Shown in pieces: positions 1 to 10,018 of a stretch of DNA of 64,000 bases (position 1 is its first letter; the number at the start of each line of letters is the position of its first letter). The stretch is from Burkholderia mayonis. GTDB lineage: Bacteria; Pseudomonadota; Gammaproteobacteria; Burkholderiales; Burkholderiaceae. The stretch lies in the NCBI RefSeq assembly GCF_001523745.2, contig NZ_CP013386.1:2666001-2730000 (forward strand). The letters are read 5' to 3'. Below the pieces are notes generated by a model. It did no database searches. It was not told the DNA's origin and was given only the letters and a program-made list of their open reading frames with translations. A program made the position numbers and the translations under genes.

Positions 1-2
1 AA

Positions 3-32
3 ATGCCTGTATCAGCAGACTGACACAGGCAT
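3..32 (-). terminator. Intrinsic terminator of rpsO
   Basis: An inverted repeat (ATGCCTGT at 3-10 pairing with ACAGGCAT at 25-32, extended inward by TCAG/CTGA with one mismatch) lies 27 bases past the rpsO stop. On the minus strand it is followed by T residues up to the window edge. The rest of the T-tract is outside the window. Confidence 0.7.
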
Positions 33-58
33 CTTGCTGGAGGCGAGCAACGCCCCGC

Positions 59-328
59 TTACTTACGCAGACCCAGCTTCTCGATCAGCGCGCGGTAACG
101 GTCGGCATCCTTGCCCTTGAGGTAGTCGAGCAGCTTGCGGCGGCGGCTCACCATGCGCAGCAGGCCGCGGCGGCTGTGGTGATCCTTCGCGTGGGTCTTG
201 AAGTGACCCGTCAGTTCCGTGATGCGCGCCGTCAGCAGCGCGACCTGCACTTCGGGCGAGCCCGTGTCGTTGGCGCCGCGCGCGAACTGAGCAACAACTT
301 CCGACTTCTTGATATCAGCAACAGACAT
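59..328 (-). CDS. rpsO: 30S ribosomal protein S15
   Basis: Primary 16S rRNA-binding protein of the small-subunit platform. The 89-residue product from the ATG at 328 has the S15 pattern: an N-terminal helix starting [12 protein letters not shown], the TGSPEVQ loop, then [16 protein letters not shown] and LDYLKGKD, ending LGLRK. A longer open frame extends upstream to 406, but the ATG at 328 has a strong GAAAGGAAA ribosome-binding site and gives the standard length. pnp usually follows rpsO and would lie beyond the window edge. S15 commonly autoregulates through its leader; I did not try to fold one here. Confidence 0.97.
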
Positions 329-434
329 TTGATTTCCTTTCGACTGAACAGGCGGACACGGAAGAACGGCCGTGCCGTGATTTACAACCGGCGCGCATTG
401 TAGCACAAGTCACCCTGCCGGCGAACCCCGCCTT

Positions 435-1709
435 TCACGGGCGTTTCATACGGCATTCAGCGGAAGCCGCGCCCTGCGCGGGCGGCAGCTCGAGCACCGT
501 CCGGAAGCCGTAACCCGACCCCGCGTTGTCGAAGCGCACGCCACGCGCGCCCACGCGATCCATCTCGATCACGTAAAGGGGTTGGATCAATTGGTGGTCG
601 GCCGCGCGCATCTGCGCCTGGTGGAAGCCGTCGTCGTAGCGCATCCCCTCGAGCGCCTTCGCGACCGCGACTGGATCGGCCGAGCCCGCGCGCGCCATCG
701 CCGCGGCCAGCATCTCGATCATCAGACTCATCCGTCGCACCGGATAGTCGTCCTGCGGCGTCGGGAAGCGCGCGCGGAATGCGCGGTAGAACGCGTCGGA
801 CTGCGCGCCGCCCGCATTCGGATGCCAGTCGGCGACCGCGAGCACACGCTTCACGCCCGCGTCGCCGAGCGCGGCAGGCGCGTCCAGGCTGTTGCCGTAG
901 AACGTGTAGAACTTCGTCGCGAGCCCCTGCTCGCGCGCCGCACGCACGAGCAGCGTCAGATCGTTGCCCCAGTTGCCCGTCACGACCGCATCCGCGCCGC
1001 TCGCGCGAATCTTCGCGACGTACGGCGAGAAATCTTTCACGCGTCCGATCGGATGGAATTCGTCGCCCACGATCGCGATGTCCGGCCGCCGCGCCGTCAA
1101 CGCGGCGCGAGCGAGCGTGCTGACGTCGTGCCCGAAGCTGTAGTCCTGGTTCAGCAGATAGACCTTCCTGACTGCGCGATCGCGCGCGAGCACGTCGGCG
1201 AGCGCGTCCATCCGCATGCCTGCGTGCGCGTCGAAGCGGAAGTGCCAGAAGCTGCAGCCGCGGTCCGTCAGCGCGGGATCGTCGGCCGAATAGTTGAGGA
1301 ACAGCGCGCGATGCTCGGGATCGCGCGCGTTCTGCTTGTCGAGCGCGGCGACGAGCGCCGCGGCGACGGCCGAGCCGTTGCCCTGTGCGACAAAGCCGAT
1401 CCCCTTGTCGGTCGCGGCGCGCAACTGGACGAGCGCCTCCTCGACGCCGCCCTTGCTGTCGAGCACGACGAGCTCGAGCGGATGGGCGCCGTCGCGCAGC
1501 CGCACGCCGCCCTGCGCATTGACGCGCTCGACGCCGAAGCGCAAATTGCGCTCGACCGCCGCGCCCGCATTCGCGAACGGTCCCGACATCCCCTCGACGA
1601 GCGCGATCCGGATCGGCTCGCCCGCCGCGCCGGCCTGCGCGGGTGACAGCATCGTCAATGAGAGCGCTGCCGAGGCAGCGGCGGCAAAACGCATCCAATG
1701 GAAAGACAT
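435..1709 (-). CDS. Periplasmic branched-chain amino acid-type ABC substrate-binding protein
   Basis: Probable periplasmic solute-binding protein of the LivK/Peripla_BP_6 family, 424 residues. A signal peptide of about 26 residues ends near PAQA-G. The mature part starts with IRIALVEGMSGPFANAG, the usual first strand and ligand loop, and continues through a two-lobed fold (DPALTDRGC, NQDYSFGHD, VTGNWGNDL). The start at 1709 is preceded by AGGAAA. No permease or ATPase gene is adjacent, so it is an orphan that would have to work with components encoded elsewhere. The ligand cannot be read from the sequence. Confidence 0.85.
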   Translation of the reverse strand: MSFHWMRFAAAASAALSLTMLSPAQAGAAGEPIRIALVEGMSGPFANAGAAVERNLRFGVERVNAQGGVRLRDGAHPLELVVLDSKGGVEEALVQLRAATDKGIGFVAQGNGSAVAAALVAALDKQNARDPEHRALFLNYSADDPALTDRGCSFWHFRFDAHAGMRMDALADVLARDRAVRKVYLLNQDYSFGHDVSTLARAALTARRPDIAIVGDEFHPIGRVKDFSPYVAKIRASGADAVVTGNWGNDLTLLVRAAREQGLATKFYTFYGNSLDAPAALGDAGVKRVLAVADWHPNAGGAQSDAFYRAFRARFPTPQDDYPVRRMSLMIEMLAAAMARAGSADPVAVAKALEGMRYDDGFHQAQMRAADHQLIQPLYVIEMDRVGARGVRFDNAGSGYGFRTVLELPPAQGAASAECRMKRP

Positions 1710-2061
1710 CGCGTGGTTTCCTGCGCAGTCCGTTCGTCGAGCGCAGGATCATAGGCGAGCGCGCGGCGGACAGGCAAGCAGGACGGCCGCGCGGACGGGT
1801 GGCGAGCGTCGAGCGATGATCGCCGGATCGGGCGCATCGACCGGACGGACGATCGGTCGGTCGATTGAATAACCCGGTCGACGCCAGCCCCATTCGTCCG
1901 CCCTCCCGATGCCGGTTCGGAATGGCGGCGGCGCCCCCCGCCTTACCGCGGATGTCGAAGATGCCGAGGATGCCGCGCAGCGCAAACTTTTCCGCGCCGG
2001 TACGCGCGCGCATTCATTCGCCGTGATAAAACTTCGACATTCCCGCCTCATGGAGAAACGT
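1710..2061. other. Divergent intergenic region
   Basis: This region separates the minus-strand binding-protein gene from the plus-strand lipoprotein gene. An open frame runs in from 1909 in the lipoprotein frame, but it has no ribosome-binding site or signal sequence. The TAAAAC-containing stretch near 2025-2032 could be the -10 of the lipoprotein promoter, without a convincing -35. I see no other structure. Confidence 0.4.
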
Positions 2062-2562
2062 ATGTTCGCTCGTCTCCCGGTTCTGTTAGCTTGCGCGGCG
2101 GTGCTCCTCGCCGGCTGCGCCCAGCCGTGGCAGCAGTTTCACGCCGGAGAGGATTCGTCGGCGATCGTCGCCCGGATGGGTCCGCCGCGCGAAATCTACG
2201 ACCTGCCGAACGGCGGCAAGCGCCTGATGTGGCCGACCCAGCCGATGGGCGAGGTCACGACGGCCGCCGACGTCGACGCCCGCGGCAGGATCGTCAACGT
2301 GCGGCAGGTGCTGCAGCCGCTCGAGTTCTATCGCGCCGAGATCGGCAAGTGGACCCGGACCGACGTGCTCGTGAACTTCGGCCGTCCGGTCGAAACGTCC
2401 TACTTCCCGCTGATGAAGCGCGAAGTGTGGACCTATCGCTACCTCGAGGACAACGTCTGGTACATGCTCTACAGCTTCTACTTCGACGATGCCGGCGTCC
2501 TGCGCCTCACGCAGAAGACGCCCGACCCGCTGCACGATCCCGATCGCCGCTCGCTATTCTGA
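2062..2562 (+). CDS. Predicted outer-membrane lipoprotein
   Basis: A 166-residue lipoprotein of unassigned function. The N-terminus is a lipoprotein signal with an LLAGC lipobox and lipidated Cys19. The mature region contains a GPPREIYDLPNGGKRLMW segment and a Tyr/Trp-rich C-terminal half (WTYRYLEDNVWYMLYSFYF), which suggests a small beta-rich SmpA/BamE-like fold. That fold is inference. The start at 2062 is chosen because GGAGAAA lies at the right spacing and the signal peptide begins there. The gene stands alone on the plus strand. Confidence 0.75.
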   Translation: MFARLPVLLACAAVLLAGCAQPWQQFHAGEDSSAIVARMGPPREIYDLPNGGKRLMWPTQPMGEVTTAADVDARGRIVNVRQVLQPLEFYRAEIGKWTRTDVLVNFGRPVETSYFPLMKREVWTYRYLEDNVWYMLYSFYFDDAGVLRLTQKTPDPLHDPDRRSLF

Positions 2563-3001
2563 TACTTCCCGCCGCCGGCCGTTCGACCGGCGCATCCCTT
2601 CCAAAGTCATTTAGTGCGCTCGGCTTCTTAAATGACTTTTTTATCATTTTTCTCATTAGCTTTTTAAAATTCTTGTCATCTTTCATGACGCAGCAATATC
2701 CCGGTTGCCGCATCGGCGAAATCAAAAACAAAACACCCGCCTGATTCCCCTTGCCCCCACGGGACGGGCATCTCACGCCCATTTCGGTGCGATATGCACC
2801 CTTTGCAGCCATTCAATATTCACAGTTGGTGCGATCGTCCTAACCCCGAAAATAAATTGCAACAGAATATTTCAAATTGAACTTCGGATTCCGAGGTTCC
2901 CCTAATATCACACACAACAACCTTTCAATTTAGAAAGCAATTGGTTCCGTGCCGATGCATGTTTGCGTCGCCGATACCGCACGTATAAGAAGGAATCCTC
3001 A
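2563..3001. other. AT-rich intergenic region before the carbonic anhydrase gene
   Basis: A 439-base gap, clearly more AT-rich than its surroundings, especially 2620-2700 and 2800-2950. It carries the inverted repeat annotated at 2603-2639 and presumably the promoter of the carbonic anhydrase/SulP pair. I could not identify a convincing -35/-10 pair. Confidence 0.4.
2603..2642 (+). terminator. Candidate terminator after the lipoprotein gene
   Basis: A perfect 11-base inverted repeat (AAAGTCATTTA at 2603-2613, TAAATGACTTT at 2629-2639) with a 15-base loop is followed by a run of six T. It sits 40 bases past the lipoprotein stop. The stem is AT-rich and so weaker than most terminators here; it could equally be an operator. 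Confidence 0.5.
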
Positions 3002-3637
3002 ATGAATCTCCCAAAAAGCATGCTCGTCGCCAATATCGCCTGGGCCAGCGAGACGTCCGAGCGTTCGCCCGACTTCTTCGACGCGCTGTCGCGCGGACAG
3101 AACCCGCGCGTGCTGTGGATCGGCTGCGCCGACAGCCGCGTGCCGGCGGAAACCATCACGCAGAGTGCGCCCGGCGAACTATTCGTTCACCGAAACATTG
3201 CGAACATCTTCCAGCCCGACGACGACAACTGTGCAAGCGTGCTCGAATACGCGGTGCGGGTGTTGAAGGTCGATCACGTGATCGTCTGCGGGCACTACGG
3301 CTGCGGCGGCGTGCGCGCGTCGCTGCTGCCCCCGTCGCCCGAGTTGCCGCACGTGAGCCGCAGAATTGCGCCGCTTTGCGCGCTCGCCGGCCACCATCGC
3401 GCGGAACTCGACAGCGTTTCGCCCGACCAGGCCACCGACCGGCTCGCCGAGCTCAACGTGCTCGAGCAGGTCCGCCTGCTGCGCAGCTCTCCGATCATCC
3501 GCGACGCCGATCCCGCACCACTCGTGCACGGCTGGATCTTCTCGCTCGCCGACGGACGGCTCAAGGAACTCGCGTCCGGATACGCGGCCGCCGAACCGCA
3601 GCCGCAAGCCGAACGCGCAGAAGCCACGGCCGCCTGA
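3002..3637 (+). CDS. Beta-class carbonic anhydrase
   Basis: Reversible hydration of CO2 to bicarbonate in the cytoplasm, 211 residues. Zinc ligands of the beta class are visible as Cys42, His98 and Cys101, with the catalytic Asp44-Arg46 pair in CADSR and the HYGCGG motif. The start at 3002 has AGAAGGA upstream; an in-frame extension to 2963 lacks one. The next gene, 53 bases downstream on the same strand, is a SulP anion transporter. The pairing of carbonic anhydrase with SulP suggests joint bicarbonate supply or pH handling, which is inference from the known association of these families. Confidence 0.93.
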   Translation: MNLPKSMLVANIAWASETSERSPDFFDALSRGQNPRVLWIGCADSRVPAETITQSAPGELFVHRNIANIFQPDDDNCASVLEYAVRVLKVDHVIVCGHYGCGGVRASLLPPSPELPHVSRRIAPLCALAGHHRAELDSVSPDQATDRLAELNVLEQVRLLRSSPIIRDADPAPLVHGWIFSLADGRLKELASGYAAAEPQPQAERAEATAA

Positions 3638-3690
3638 CCGGCCGGCGCCGCCGCGCCGCATTCCGCCTCAACCCGTTTTTTCCGTTCACT

Positions 3691-5226
3691 ATGAAGAATC
3701 TACACGCTTCCTTCTCCACGTTTCCGCGCGACTTCGTGGCCGGTACCGTCGTGTTCCTCGTCGCGCTGCCACTCTGCCTCGGAATCGCCAGCGCATCCGG
3801 CGTCGAACCATTCGCCGGCCTCGTGTCCGGCATCGTCGGCGGTCTCATCGTCGCCGTACTGAGCGGTTCGCCGCTGTCCGTCAGCGGCCCCGCCGCGGGC
3901 CTCGTCGTGATCGTCGTCGACGGCATCGCCCAGCTCGGCAGCTTCCAGGCGTTCCTGCTCGCGGTGTTGTTGTCGGGCGTCATCCAGTTCGGCTTCGGTC
4001 TCCTGAAGGCGGGCCGGTTCGCCGCGTACGTGCCGTCGCCCGTGATCAAAGGGATGCTCGCCGCGATCGGGATTCTGCTCATCGTCAAGCAGATGCCGTT
4101 CGCGCTCGGCCTCGGCGGCGACGGCGACGCGCCGGGCCACGCGGTGCTCGCATCGAGCGTAATCGCGTTCGCGTCGCTCGCGCTCCTCGCCGTCTGGGAA
4201 ACCCGCGCGATACGCCGCTTCGCGTTCGTGCGCCTCGTGCCCGCGCCGCTCGCCGTCGTGCTGCTCGGCATCGGCGCCACGGTCGCGCTCGGCTTCCTCG
4301 CCCCCCACTTCGCGCCGCCCGCCGAGCACCGGGTCGCATTGCCCGAGCTCGCGTCGTTCGCCGCGCTCGGCAATGCGCTGAAGACCGTCGACCTCGGCCC
4401 GAATTTCGCGCACCTGCTGAACCCCGACGTGTGGCGCATCGCGATCACGATCGCCGTCGTCGCGAGCCTCGAGACGCTGCTGAGCCTCGAAGCGGTCGAG
4501 CAAATCGATCCGAAGCGCCGCCCGAGCCAGCCGAACCGCGAGCTGAAGGCGCAAGGCGTCGGCAATCTCGTCGCGGGCGCGATCGGGGGGCTGCCGATCA
4601 CGTCAGTGATCGTGCGCAGCTCGGTGAACGTGAACGCGGGCGCACAGAGCCGGATGTCGGCGATCGTGCACGGCGTGATGCTCGTCGTCAGCGTATTCGC
4701 GCTCACCGGGCTCCTCAACCTGATCCCGCTCGCGAGCCTCGCGGCGATCCTGATCCACACGGGCTTCAAGCTCGCGAAGCCGGCGCTCTTCACGTCGGTC
4801 GCGAAGCAAGGCCCCGGCGCGTTCCTGCCGTTCGCGGTGACGATCGCGGGCGTGCTCGCGATCGACCTCCTCGCCGGCATCGCGCTCGGCCTCGCCTGCT
4901 GCGTGCTGGCCGTCGCGTGCGCAAACCTGCGCAGTCCGGCAACGCTCGCGCAGCACGACGACCACTACCTGCTGTCGTTCCGCAAGGACGTGTCGTTCCT
5001 CGGCAAGGTGCAGATCAAGCACCATCTCGCGCAGATCCCGGATCGCGCGGTCGTCATCATCGACGCGACCCGCGCCGACTACATCGACCACGACGTGCGC
5101 GAGATGCTCGATGCGTTCGTCGCGGAGGCGCCGCTGCGCGAGATCACGGTCGACTACCGGCGCCAGGTCCAGCACGCGCGCGGCCGCGGCATCCGCTGGT
5201 TCTTCCGCAGTCCGAGCGCGCAGTGA
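3691..5226 (+). CDS. SulP-family anion (probably bicarbonate) transporter with STAS domain
   Basis: Inner-membrane permease of the SulP/SLC26 family, 511 residues. Many hydrophobic segments span residues 15-420, including the family-typical SGPAAGLVVIVVDGIA and a VGNLVAGAIGGLPITSVIVRSSVN stretch (quoted only in part: GGLPITSVIVRSS). The C-terminal 95 residues resemble a cytoplasmic STAS domain (VVIIDATRADYIDHD). The start at 3691 gives the normal family N-terminus; a much longer open frame upstream overlaps the carbonic anhydrase gene and is spurious. Coupling to carbonic anhydrase favours bicarbonate as substrate; sulfate cannot be excluded. Confidence 0.88.
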   Translation: MKNLHASFSTFPRDFVAGTVVFLVALPLCLGIASASGVEPFAGLVSGIVGGLIVAVLSGSPLSVSGPAAGLVVIVVDGIAQLGSFQAFLLAVLLSGVIQFGFGLLKAGRFAAYVPSPVIKGMLAAIGILLIVKQMPFALGLGGDGDAPGHAVLASSVIAFASLALLAVWETRAIRRFAFVRLVPAPLAVVLLGIGATVALGFLAPHFAPPAEHRVALPELASFAALGNALKTVDLGPNFAHLLNPDVWRIAITIAVVASLETLLSLEAVEQIDPKRRPSQPNRELKAQGVGNLVAGAIGGLPITSVIVRSSVNVNAGAQSRMSAIVHGVMLVVSVFALTGLLNLIPLASLAAILIHTGFKLAKPALFTSVAKQGPGAFLPFAVTIAGVLAIDLLAGIALGLACCVLAVACANLRSPATLAQHDDHYLLSFRKDVSFLGKVQIKHHLAQIPDRAVVIIDATRADYIDHDVREMLDAFVAEAPLREITVDYRRQVQHARGRGIRWFFRSPSAQ

Positions 5227-5264
5227 GCGCTCGAGCCGGCGCATGCCGGCTCACCATGCGGTAG

Positions 5265-5305
5265 AAAAAACAACGCCCCGCGAGGCCATTGGCCCACGGG
5301 GCGTC
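5265..5305 (-). terminator. Intrinsic terminator of leuA
   Basis: The inverted repeat ACGCCCCG (5273-5280) / CGGGGCGT (5297-5304) is followed on the minus strand by a TTGTTTTTTC tract (complement of 5265-5272). It lies 50 bases past the leuA stop and 40 past the convergent SulP stop, so it may serve both, but the T-tract favours leuA. Confidence 0.85.
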
Positions 5306-5353
5306 GTTCATTCGGAACGCGGCGGCGATGCCGCCGCGCACGCATGGCGTGTG

Positions 5354-6901
5354 CTACGCGCGCTGCGGATTCAGCTTGTCGGCGTTCGAGTACAGCTTGT
5401 TCAGCGCGGCGATATACGCCTTCGCCGACGCGGCGACGATGTCCGGATCGGTGCCGACGCCGTTGACGATCCGTCCGCTCCTCGCCAGACGCACCGTCAC
5501 TTCGCCCTGCGCCTGCGTGCCCGTCGTGATCGCGTTGACCGAATACAGCAGCAACTCGGCGCCGCTGCCCACTTCGGTCTCGATCGCATTGAACGTCGCG
5601 TCGACGGGGCCGTTGCCGCTCGCCTCGCCCGCCACTTCGCCGCCGTCGACCGCGAACACGACCTTCGCCTGCGGCCGCTCGCCCGTCTCCGAGCGCTGCG
5701 ACAGCGACACGAACTTGTAGTGCTCATGCTCGTGCGCGAGCGCCGATTCCTCTTCGGTGACGATCGCGATGATGTCTTCGTCGAAGATCTCGGCCTTGCG
5801 GTCGGCGAGATCCTTGAAGCGCGCGAACGCGGCGTTCAGGTCGGCTTCGCTGTCGAGCGCGATGCCGAGCTCCTGCAGGCGCTGCTTGAACGCGTTGCGG
5901 CCCGACAGCTTGCCGAGCACGATCTTGTTCGCGGTCCAGCCCACGTCTTCCGCACGCATGATCTCGTACGTATCGCGCGCCTTCAATACGCCGTCCTGGT
6001 GGATGCCCGACGCGTGCGCGAACGCGTTCGCGCCGACGACCGCCTTGTTCGGCTGCACGACGAAGCCGGTGATCTGCGACACGAGCTTCGACGCCGGCAC
6101 GATCTGCGTCGTGTCGATGCCGAGATCCAGGCCGAAGTAGTCCTTGCGGGTCTTCACGGCCATCACGATCTCCTCGAGCGACGTGTTGCCCGCGCGCTCG
6201 CCGAGGCCGTTGATCGTGCATTCGACCTGGCGCGCGCCGCCGATCTTCACGCCCGCGAGCGAGTTCGCGACCGCCATCCCCAGATCGTTGTGGCAATGCA
6301 CCGAGAAGACCGCCTTGTCCGAGTTCGGGATGCGCTCGCGCAACGTCTTCACGAGGTTGCCGTACAGCTCCGGCACGCCATAGCCGACCGTATCCGCGAT
6401 GTTGATCGTCGTCGCGCCCTCGGCGATCACGGCCTCCAGCACGCGGCAGAGGAAGTCCATGTCCGAGCGGCTGCCGTCTTCCGGCGAGAATTCGATGTTG
6501 TCGGTGAATTTGCGCGCGAAGCGCACCGCGAGGCGCGCCTGCTCGAACACCTGATCCGGCGTCATCCGCAGCTTCTTTTCCATGTGCAGCGGCGACGTCG
6601 CGATGAACGTATGGATCCGAAAGCTGTTCGCGGGCTTCAGCGCATCGGCCGCGCGCTGGATGTCCTTGTCGTTCGCGCGGGCGAGCGAGCAGATCGTGCT
6701 GTCCTTCACTTGCGACGCGATTGTGTGGATCGCGTCGAAGTCGCCGTTCGAGCTGGCCGCGAAGCCGGCTTCGATCACGTCGACCTTCATGCGCTCGAGC
6801 TGCTTCGCGATGCGGATTTTCTCTTCCTTCGTCATCGACGCGCCCGGCGATTGCTCGCCGTCGCGCAACGTCGTGTCGAAAATGATCAGCTTGTCTGTCA
6901 T
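5354..6901 (-). CDS. leuA: 2-isopropylmalate synthase
   Basis: First committed step of leucine synthesis: condenses acetyl-CoA with 2-oxoisovalerate. The product has 515 residues, the long LeuA form. The N-terminal TIM barrel carries [12 protein letters not shown] (residues 10-21, with Arg13-Asp14), the metal-binding HCHND and the GERAGN motif. The C-terminal third is the leucine-sensing regulatory domain, so feedback inhibition is expected. The ATG at 6901 has GGAG upstream. It is preceded by a Leu-rich leader peptide (7002-7082) and a promoter, so expression is probably also controlled by leucine availability. pssA and psd lie upstream on the same strand. Confidence 0.97.
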   Translation of the reverse strand: MTDKLIIFDTTLRDGEQSPGASMTKEEKIRIAKQLERMKVDVIEAGFAASSNGDFDAIHTIASQVKDSTICSLARANDKDIQRAADALKPANSFRIHTFIATSPLHMEKKLRMTPDQVFEQARLAVRFARKFTDNIEFSPEDGSRSDMDFLCRVLEAVIAEGATTINIADTVGYGVPELYGNLVKTLRERIPNSDKAVFSVHCHNDLGMAVANSLAGVKIGGARQVECTINGLGERAGNTSLEEIVMAVKTRKDYFGLDLGIDTTQIVPASKLVSQITGFVVQPNKAVVGANAFAHASGIHQDGVLKARDTYEIMRAEDVGWTANKIVLGKLSGRNAFKQRLQELGIALDSEADLNAAFARFKDLADRKAEIFDEDIIAIVTEEESALAHEHEHYKFVSLSQRSETGERPQAKVVFAVDGGEVAGEASGNGPVDATFNAIETEVGSGAELLLYSVNAITTGTQAQGEVTVRLARSGRIVNGVGTDPDIVAASAKAYIAALNKLYSNADKLNPQRA

Positions 6902-7001
6902 GGGGACTCCAGGTGTCGAATGGGGAAACACACGTGATGAAGCTCGCGCCACCGCAGGCGACGCTAGACAACAGACGAAGCTCGACGGAGGGCGAAAACG
7001 A

Positions 7002-7082
7002 TCAGCGCGGCAGGCGCGCTAGCGCTAGCGCGCGTAGCGGCGCACCGGCTAGAAGAAGGGAGAGGCGGGAAAATGCGGTCAT
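7002..7082 (-). CDS. Leucine-rich leader peptide of leuA (LeuL-like)
   Basis: A 26-residue open frame, ATG at 7082 to TGA at 7002-7004, that I read directly from the sequence. Eight of 26 residues are Leu, and four of these use CTA, a codon normally very rare in this GC-rich genome. A run CTT-CTT-CTA lies at codons 9-11. A 20-base perfect palindrome (7014-7033) covers the later CTA codons. Enterobacterial leuL leaders also use CTA codons to sense leucyl-tRNA. No Shine-Dalgarno sequence precedes the ATG; the predicted transcription start falls on or next to it, so translation would be leaderless. Confidence 0.65.
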   Translation of the reverse strand: MTAFSRLSLLLAGAPLRALALARLPR

Positions 7083-7089
7083 GCCGACG

Positions 7090-7118
7090 AATATAGCGGC
7101 ATTCCCGGCCGCGCGCAA
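7090..7118 (-). promoter_or_regulatory. Predicted sigma-70 promoter of leuL-leuA
   Basis: On the minus strand, TTGCGC (complement of 7113-7118) is separated by exactly 17 bases from TATATT (complement of 7090-7095). Transcription would start at about 7082-7083, that is, at the first base of the leader ATG. Confidence 0.6.
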
Positions 7119-7259
7119 TCGGCAGCTTTCTCGGGAGCCCGAACGCCGCGCCGCGCGGCATCCGGACGAGAAAAACGGCGGCTACGCGAGCCGCCGTCCT
7201 CGGTGCGCCCGGCGCGAGCCGGACTCGATTCGACGTCACGCCAGGCCAGGAAGAGCCCG

Positions 7260-8132
7260 TCAGTGCTCCCGCTGCGACGAGCGCGCCGGATTGGCCCGGC
7301 CGCGCACGGCCATATAGGCCCAGAACACGTAGCCGGACAGCCCGTACAGCACGAAGAGGCCAAACAGCATCAGCGGCGGATCGGACGACACGAGCACGAA
7401 CGCGACGACGACGAGCAGGATCGCCGCGAACGGCACCCGATGCCGGACGTCGAGCGCCTTGCCGCTGTAGAACGGCGCGTTCGACACCATCGTCACGCCC
7501 GCGTAGACCGTGAACGCGAACGCGACCCACGGCAGCCAGCCGAGCTTCATCGGCACGCGGTTGTCGGTCGCGAGCCATACGAAGCCCGCGATCAGCGCCG
7601 CGGCGGCCGGGCTCGGCAGGCCCTGGAAGAAGCGCTTGTCGACGACGCCGATGTTCGTGTTGAAGCGCGCGAGACGCAGCGCGGCGCCCGAGCAATAGAC
7701 GAACGCGGCGAGCCAGCCCCAGCGCCCCAGATCCTTCAGCACCCATTCGTACATCACGAGCGCGGGCGCGACGCCGAACGACACCATGTCCGACAGACTG
7801 TCGAACTGCTCGCCGAACGCGCTTTGCGTGTGCGTCATCCGCGCGACGCGTCCATCCATCCCGTCAAGCACCATCGCGGCGAAGATCGCGATCGCCGCGG
7901 TTTCGAAGCGCACGTTCATCGCCTGCACGACCGCGAAGAAGCCGCAGAAGAGCGCGGCCGTCGTGAACGCGTTCGGCAGCAGGTAGATGCCGCGCGTCCT
8001 CAGGAACCGCTGACGCGCGGCGCGCCGGCTCTCGACGGGCGCGACGTCCTGCGCGACCGATTTGTTGTGACGAAACGACCGCGGCCACGGAGCATTGCCG
8101 TTGCGCGGCCGGCGCGGTTTGAATGCGGCCAT
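7260..8132 (-). CDS. pssA: CDP-diacylglycerol--serine O-phosphatidyltransferase
   Basis: Inner-membrane enzyme that makes phosphatidylserine from CDP-diacylglycerol and serine. The product has 290 residues with a basic N-terminal tail of about 45 residues followed by several hydrophobic helices. The CDP-alcohol phosphotransferase signature is complete: DGMDGRVAR, then G, D and D at the expected spacing in GEQFDSLSD. It sits 16 bases downstream of psd, whose product decarboxylates phosphatidylserine. The two genes together make phosphatidylethanolamine and are almost certainly co-transcribed. Confidence 0.96.
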   Translation of the reverse strand: MAAFKPRRPRNGNAPWPRSFRHNKSVAQDVAPVESRRAARQRFLRTRGIYLLPNAFTTAALFCGFFAVVQAMNVRFETAAIAIFAAMVLDGMDGRVARMTHTQSAFGEQFDSLSDMVSFGVAPALVMYEWVLKDLGRWGWLAAFVYCSGAALRLARFNTNIGVVDKRFFQGLPSPAAAALIAGFVWLATDNRVPMKLGWLPWVAFAFTVYAGVTMVSNAPFYSGKALDVRHRVPFAAILLVVVAFVLVSSDPPLMLFGLFVLYGLSGYVFWAYMAVRGRANPARSSQREH

Positions 8133-8148
8133 CGATACGTGTTCCCGA

Positions 8149-8799
8149 TTACTGTTGTTCGGGCAGTTCGGCGAGGATCGTCGACGATGCGGACACCTTC
8201 TCGCCGATCGACACGCGCGCGCGGCTGCCCTTCGGCAGATACACGTCGACGCGCGATCCGAAGCGGATGAAACCGTAGCGTTGGCCGCGCGACACGGGCT
8301 CGCCCGCGCGCACGTAGCAGAGGATCCGGCGGGCGACGAGGCCCGCGATCTGCACGGCCGTCACGGTCTGGCCGGCCGCCGTCTGGATCACGACCGCGTT
8401 GCGCTCGTTCTCGGCTGACGCCTTGTCGAGCGCGGCGTTCAGGAACGCGCCCGGGAAATACTCGACCTTCTGCACCGCGCCGTCGACGGGCGAGCGCTGC
8501 GAGTGGACATTGAACACGTTCATGAACACGCTGATCTTCAGCGCTTCGCGATTCGCATACGGATCGTGCGCCATTTCGACCGCGACGATACGGCCGTCGG
8601 CCGGGCACAGCACTGCGTTCGCCTGCGTCGGGATCGCGCGCGGCGGATCGCGGAAGAACTGGACCACGAAGACGAGCAGCAGCCAGAACGGCCATGCGAG
8701 GCCGAACCCGCCGATGGCATGGATCAACAGCGCGACGACGGCCGCGATCGCGATGAACGGCCAGCCTTCGCGCGCGATGATCGGATGAGGATAGTTCAT
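8149..8799 (-). CDS. psd: Phosphatidylserine decarboxylase proenzyme
   Basis: Converts phosphatidylserine to phosphatidylethanolamine. The short prokaryotic form, 216 residues, has an N-terminal membrane anchor (about residues 15-48), FFRDPPR, the [11 protein letters not shown] motif and the self-cleavage site FGS at Gly181-Ser182, where Ser becomes the pyruvoyl group. The ATG at 8799 gives the family N-terminus; an ATG at 8823 is in frame, and neither has a strong ribosome-binding site. ilvC lies upstream on the same strand but is separated by a strong terminator, so psd-pssA should have their own promoter. Confidence 0.95.
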   Translation of the reverse strand: MNYPHPIIAREGWPFIAIAAVVALLIHAIGGFGLAWPFWLLLVFVVQFFRDPPRAIPTQANAVLCPADGRIVAVEMAHDPYANREALKISVFMNVFNVHSQRSPVDGAVQKVEYFPGAFLNAALDKASAENERNAVVIQTAAGQTVTAVQIAGLVARRILCYVRAGEPVSRGQRYGFIRFGSRVDVYLPKGSRARVSIGEKVSASSTILAELPEQQ

Positions 8800-8838
8800 G
8801 GTTCGTTCTTCGTTGAATTGCAAAGCCCGTAGGATAGC

Positions 8839-8878
8839 AAAAGCCGCCCTCGGCTCCGGTGCCTTCGGGCGGCTTTTT
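8839..8878 (-). terminator. Intrinsic terminator of ilvC
   Basis: The inverted repeat AAAAGCCGCCC (8839-8849) / GGGCGGCTTTT (8867-8877) lies 42 bases past the ilvC stop. It ends in a T-run on the minus strand and is symmetrical, so it can act in both directions. Confidence 0.9.
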
Positions 8879-8919
8879 GATGCCGACCCTCGATTCGGGG
8901 GCCGGATGGGACGCGCAGC

Positions 8920-9954
<1,035 letters not shown>

Positions 9955-10018
9955 TCAGTGAAATTCGTTAGTGAGACCGGGCCCTGACGGCGCACCCGGC
10001 TCGTTCGGCGCGGCGGCG

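Larger units (their letters stand above)
6902..7259 (-). other. leuA leader region between pssA and leuA
   Basis: A 358-base gap that holds the leuA promoter, the leader peptide gene and about 100 bases between the leader stop and leuA. A short hairpin (CGCC/GGCG around 6947-6963) is present in the last part, but I see no hairpin with a T-tract, so a classical terminator-type attenuator is not evident. The stretch 7120-7259 beyond the promoter shows nothing clear. Confidence 0.5.

Noticed and set aside
5265..5305. Hairpin after SulP as a regulatory RNA
   Set aside because: Position and T-tract fit the leuA terminator fully.
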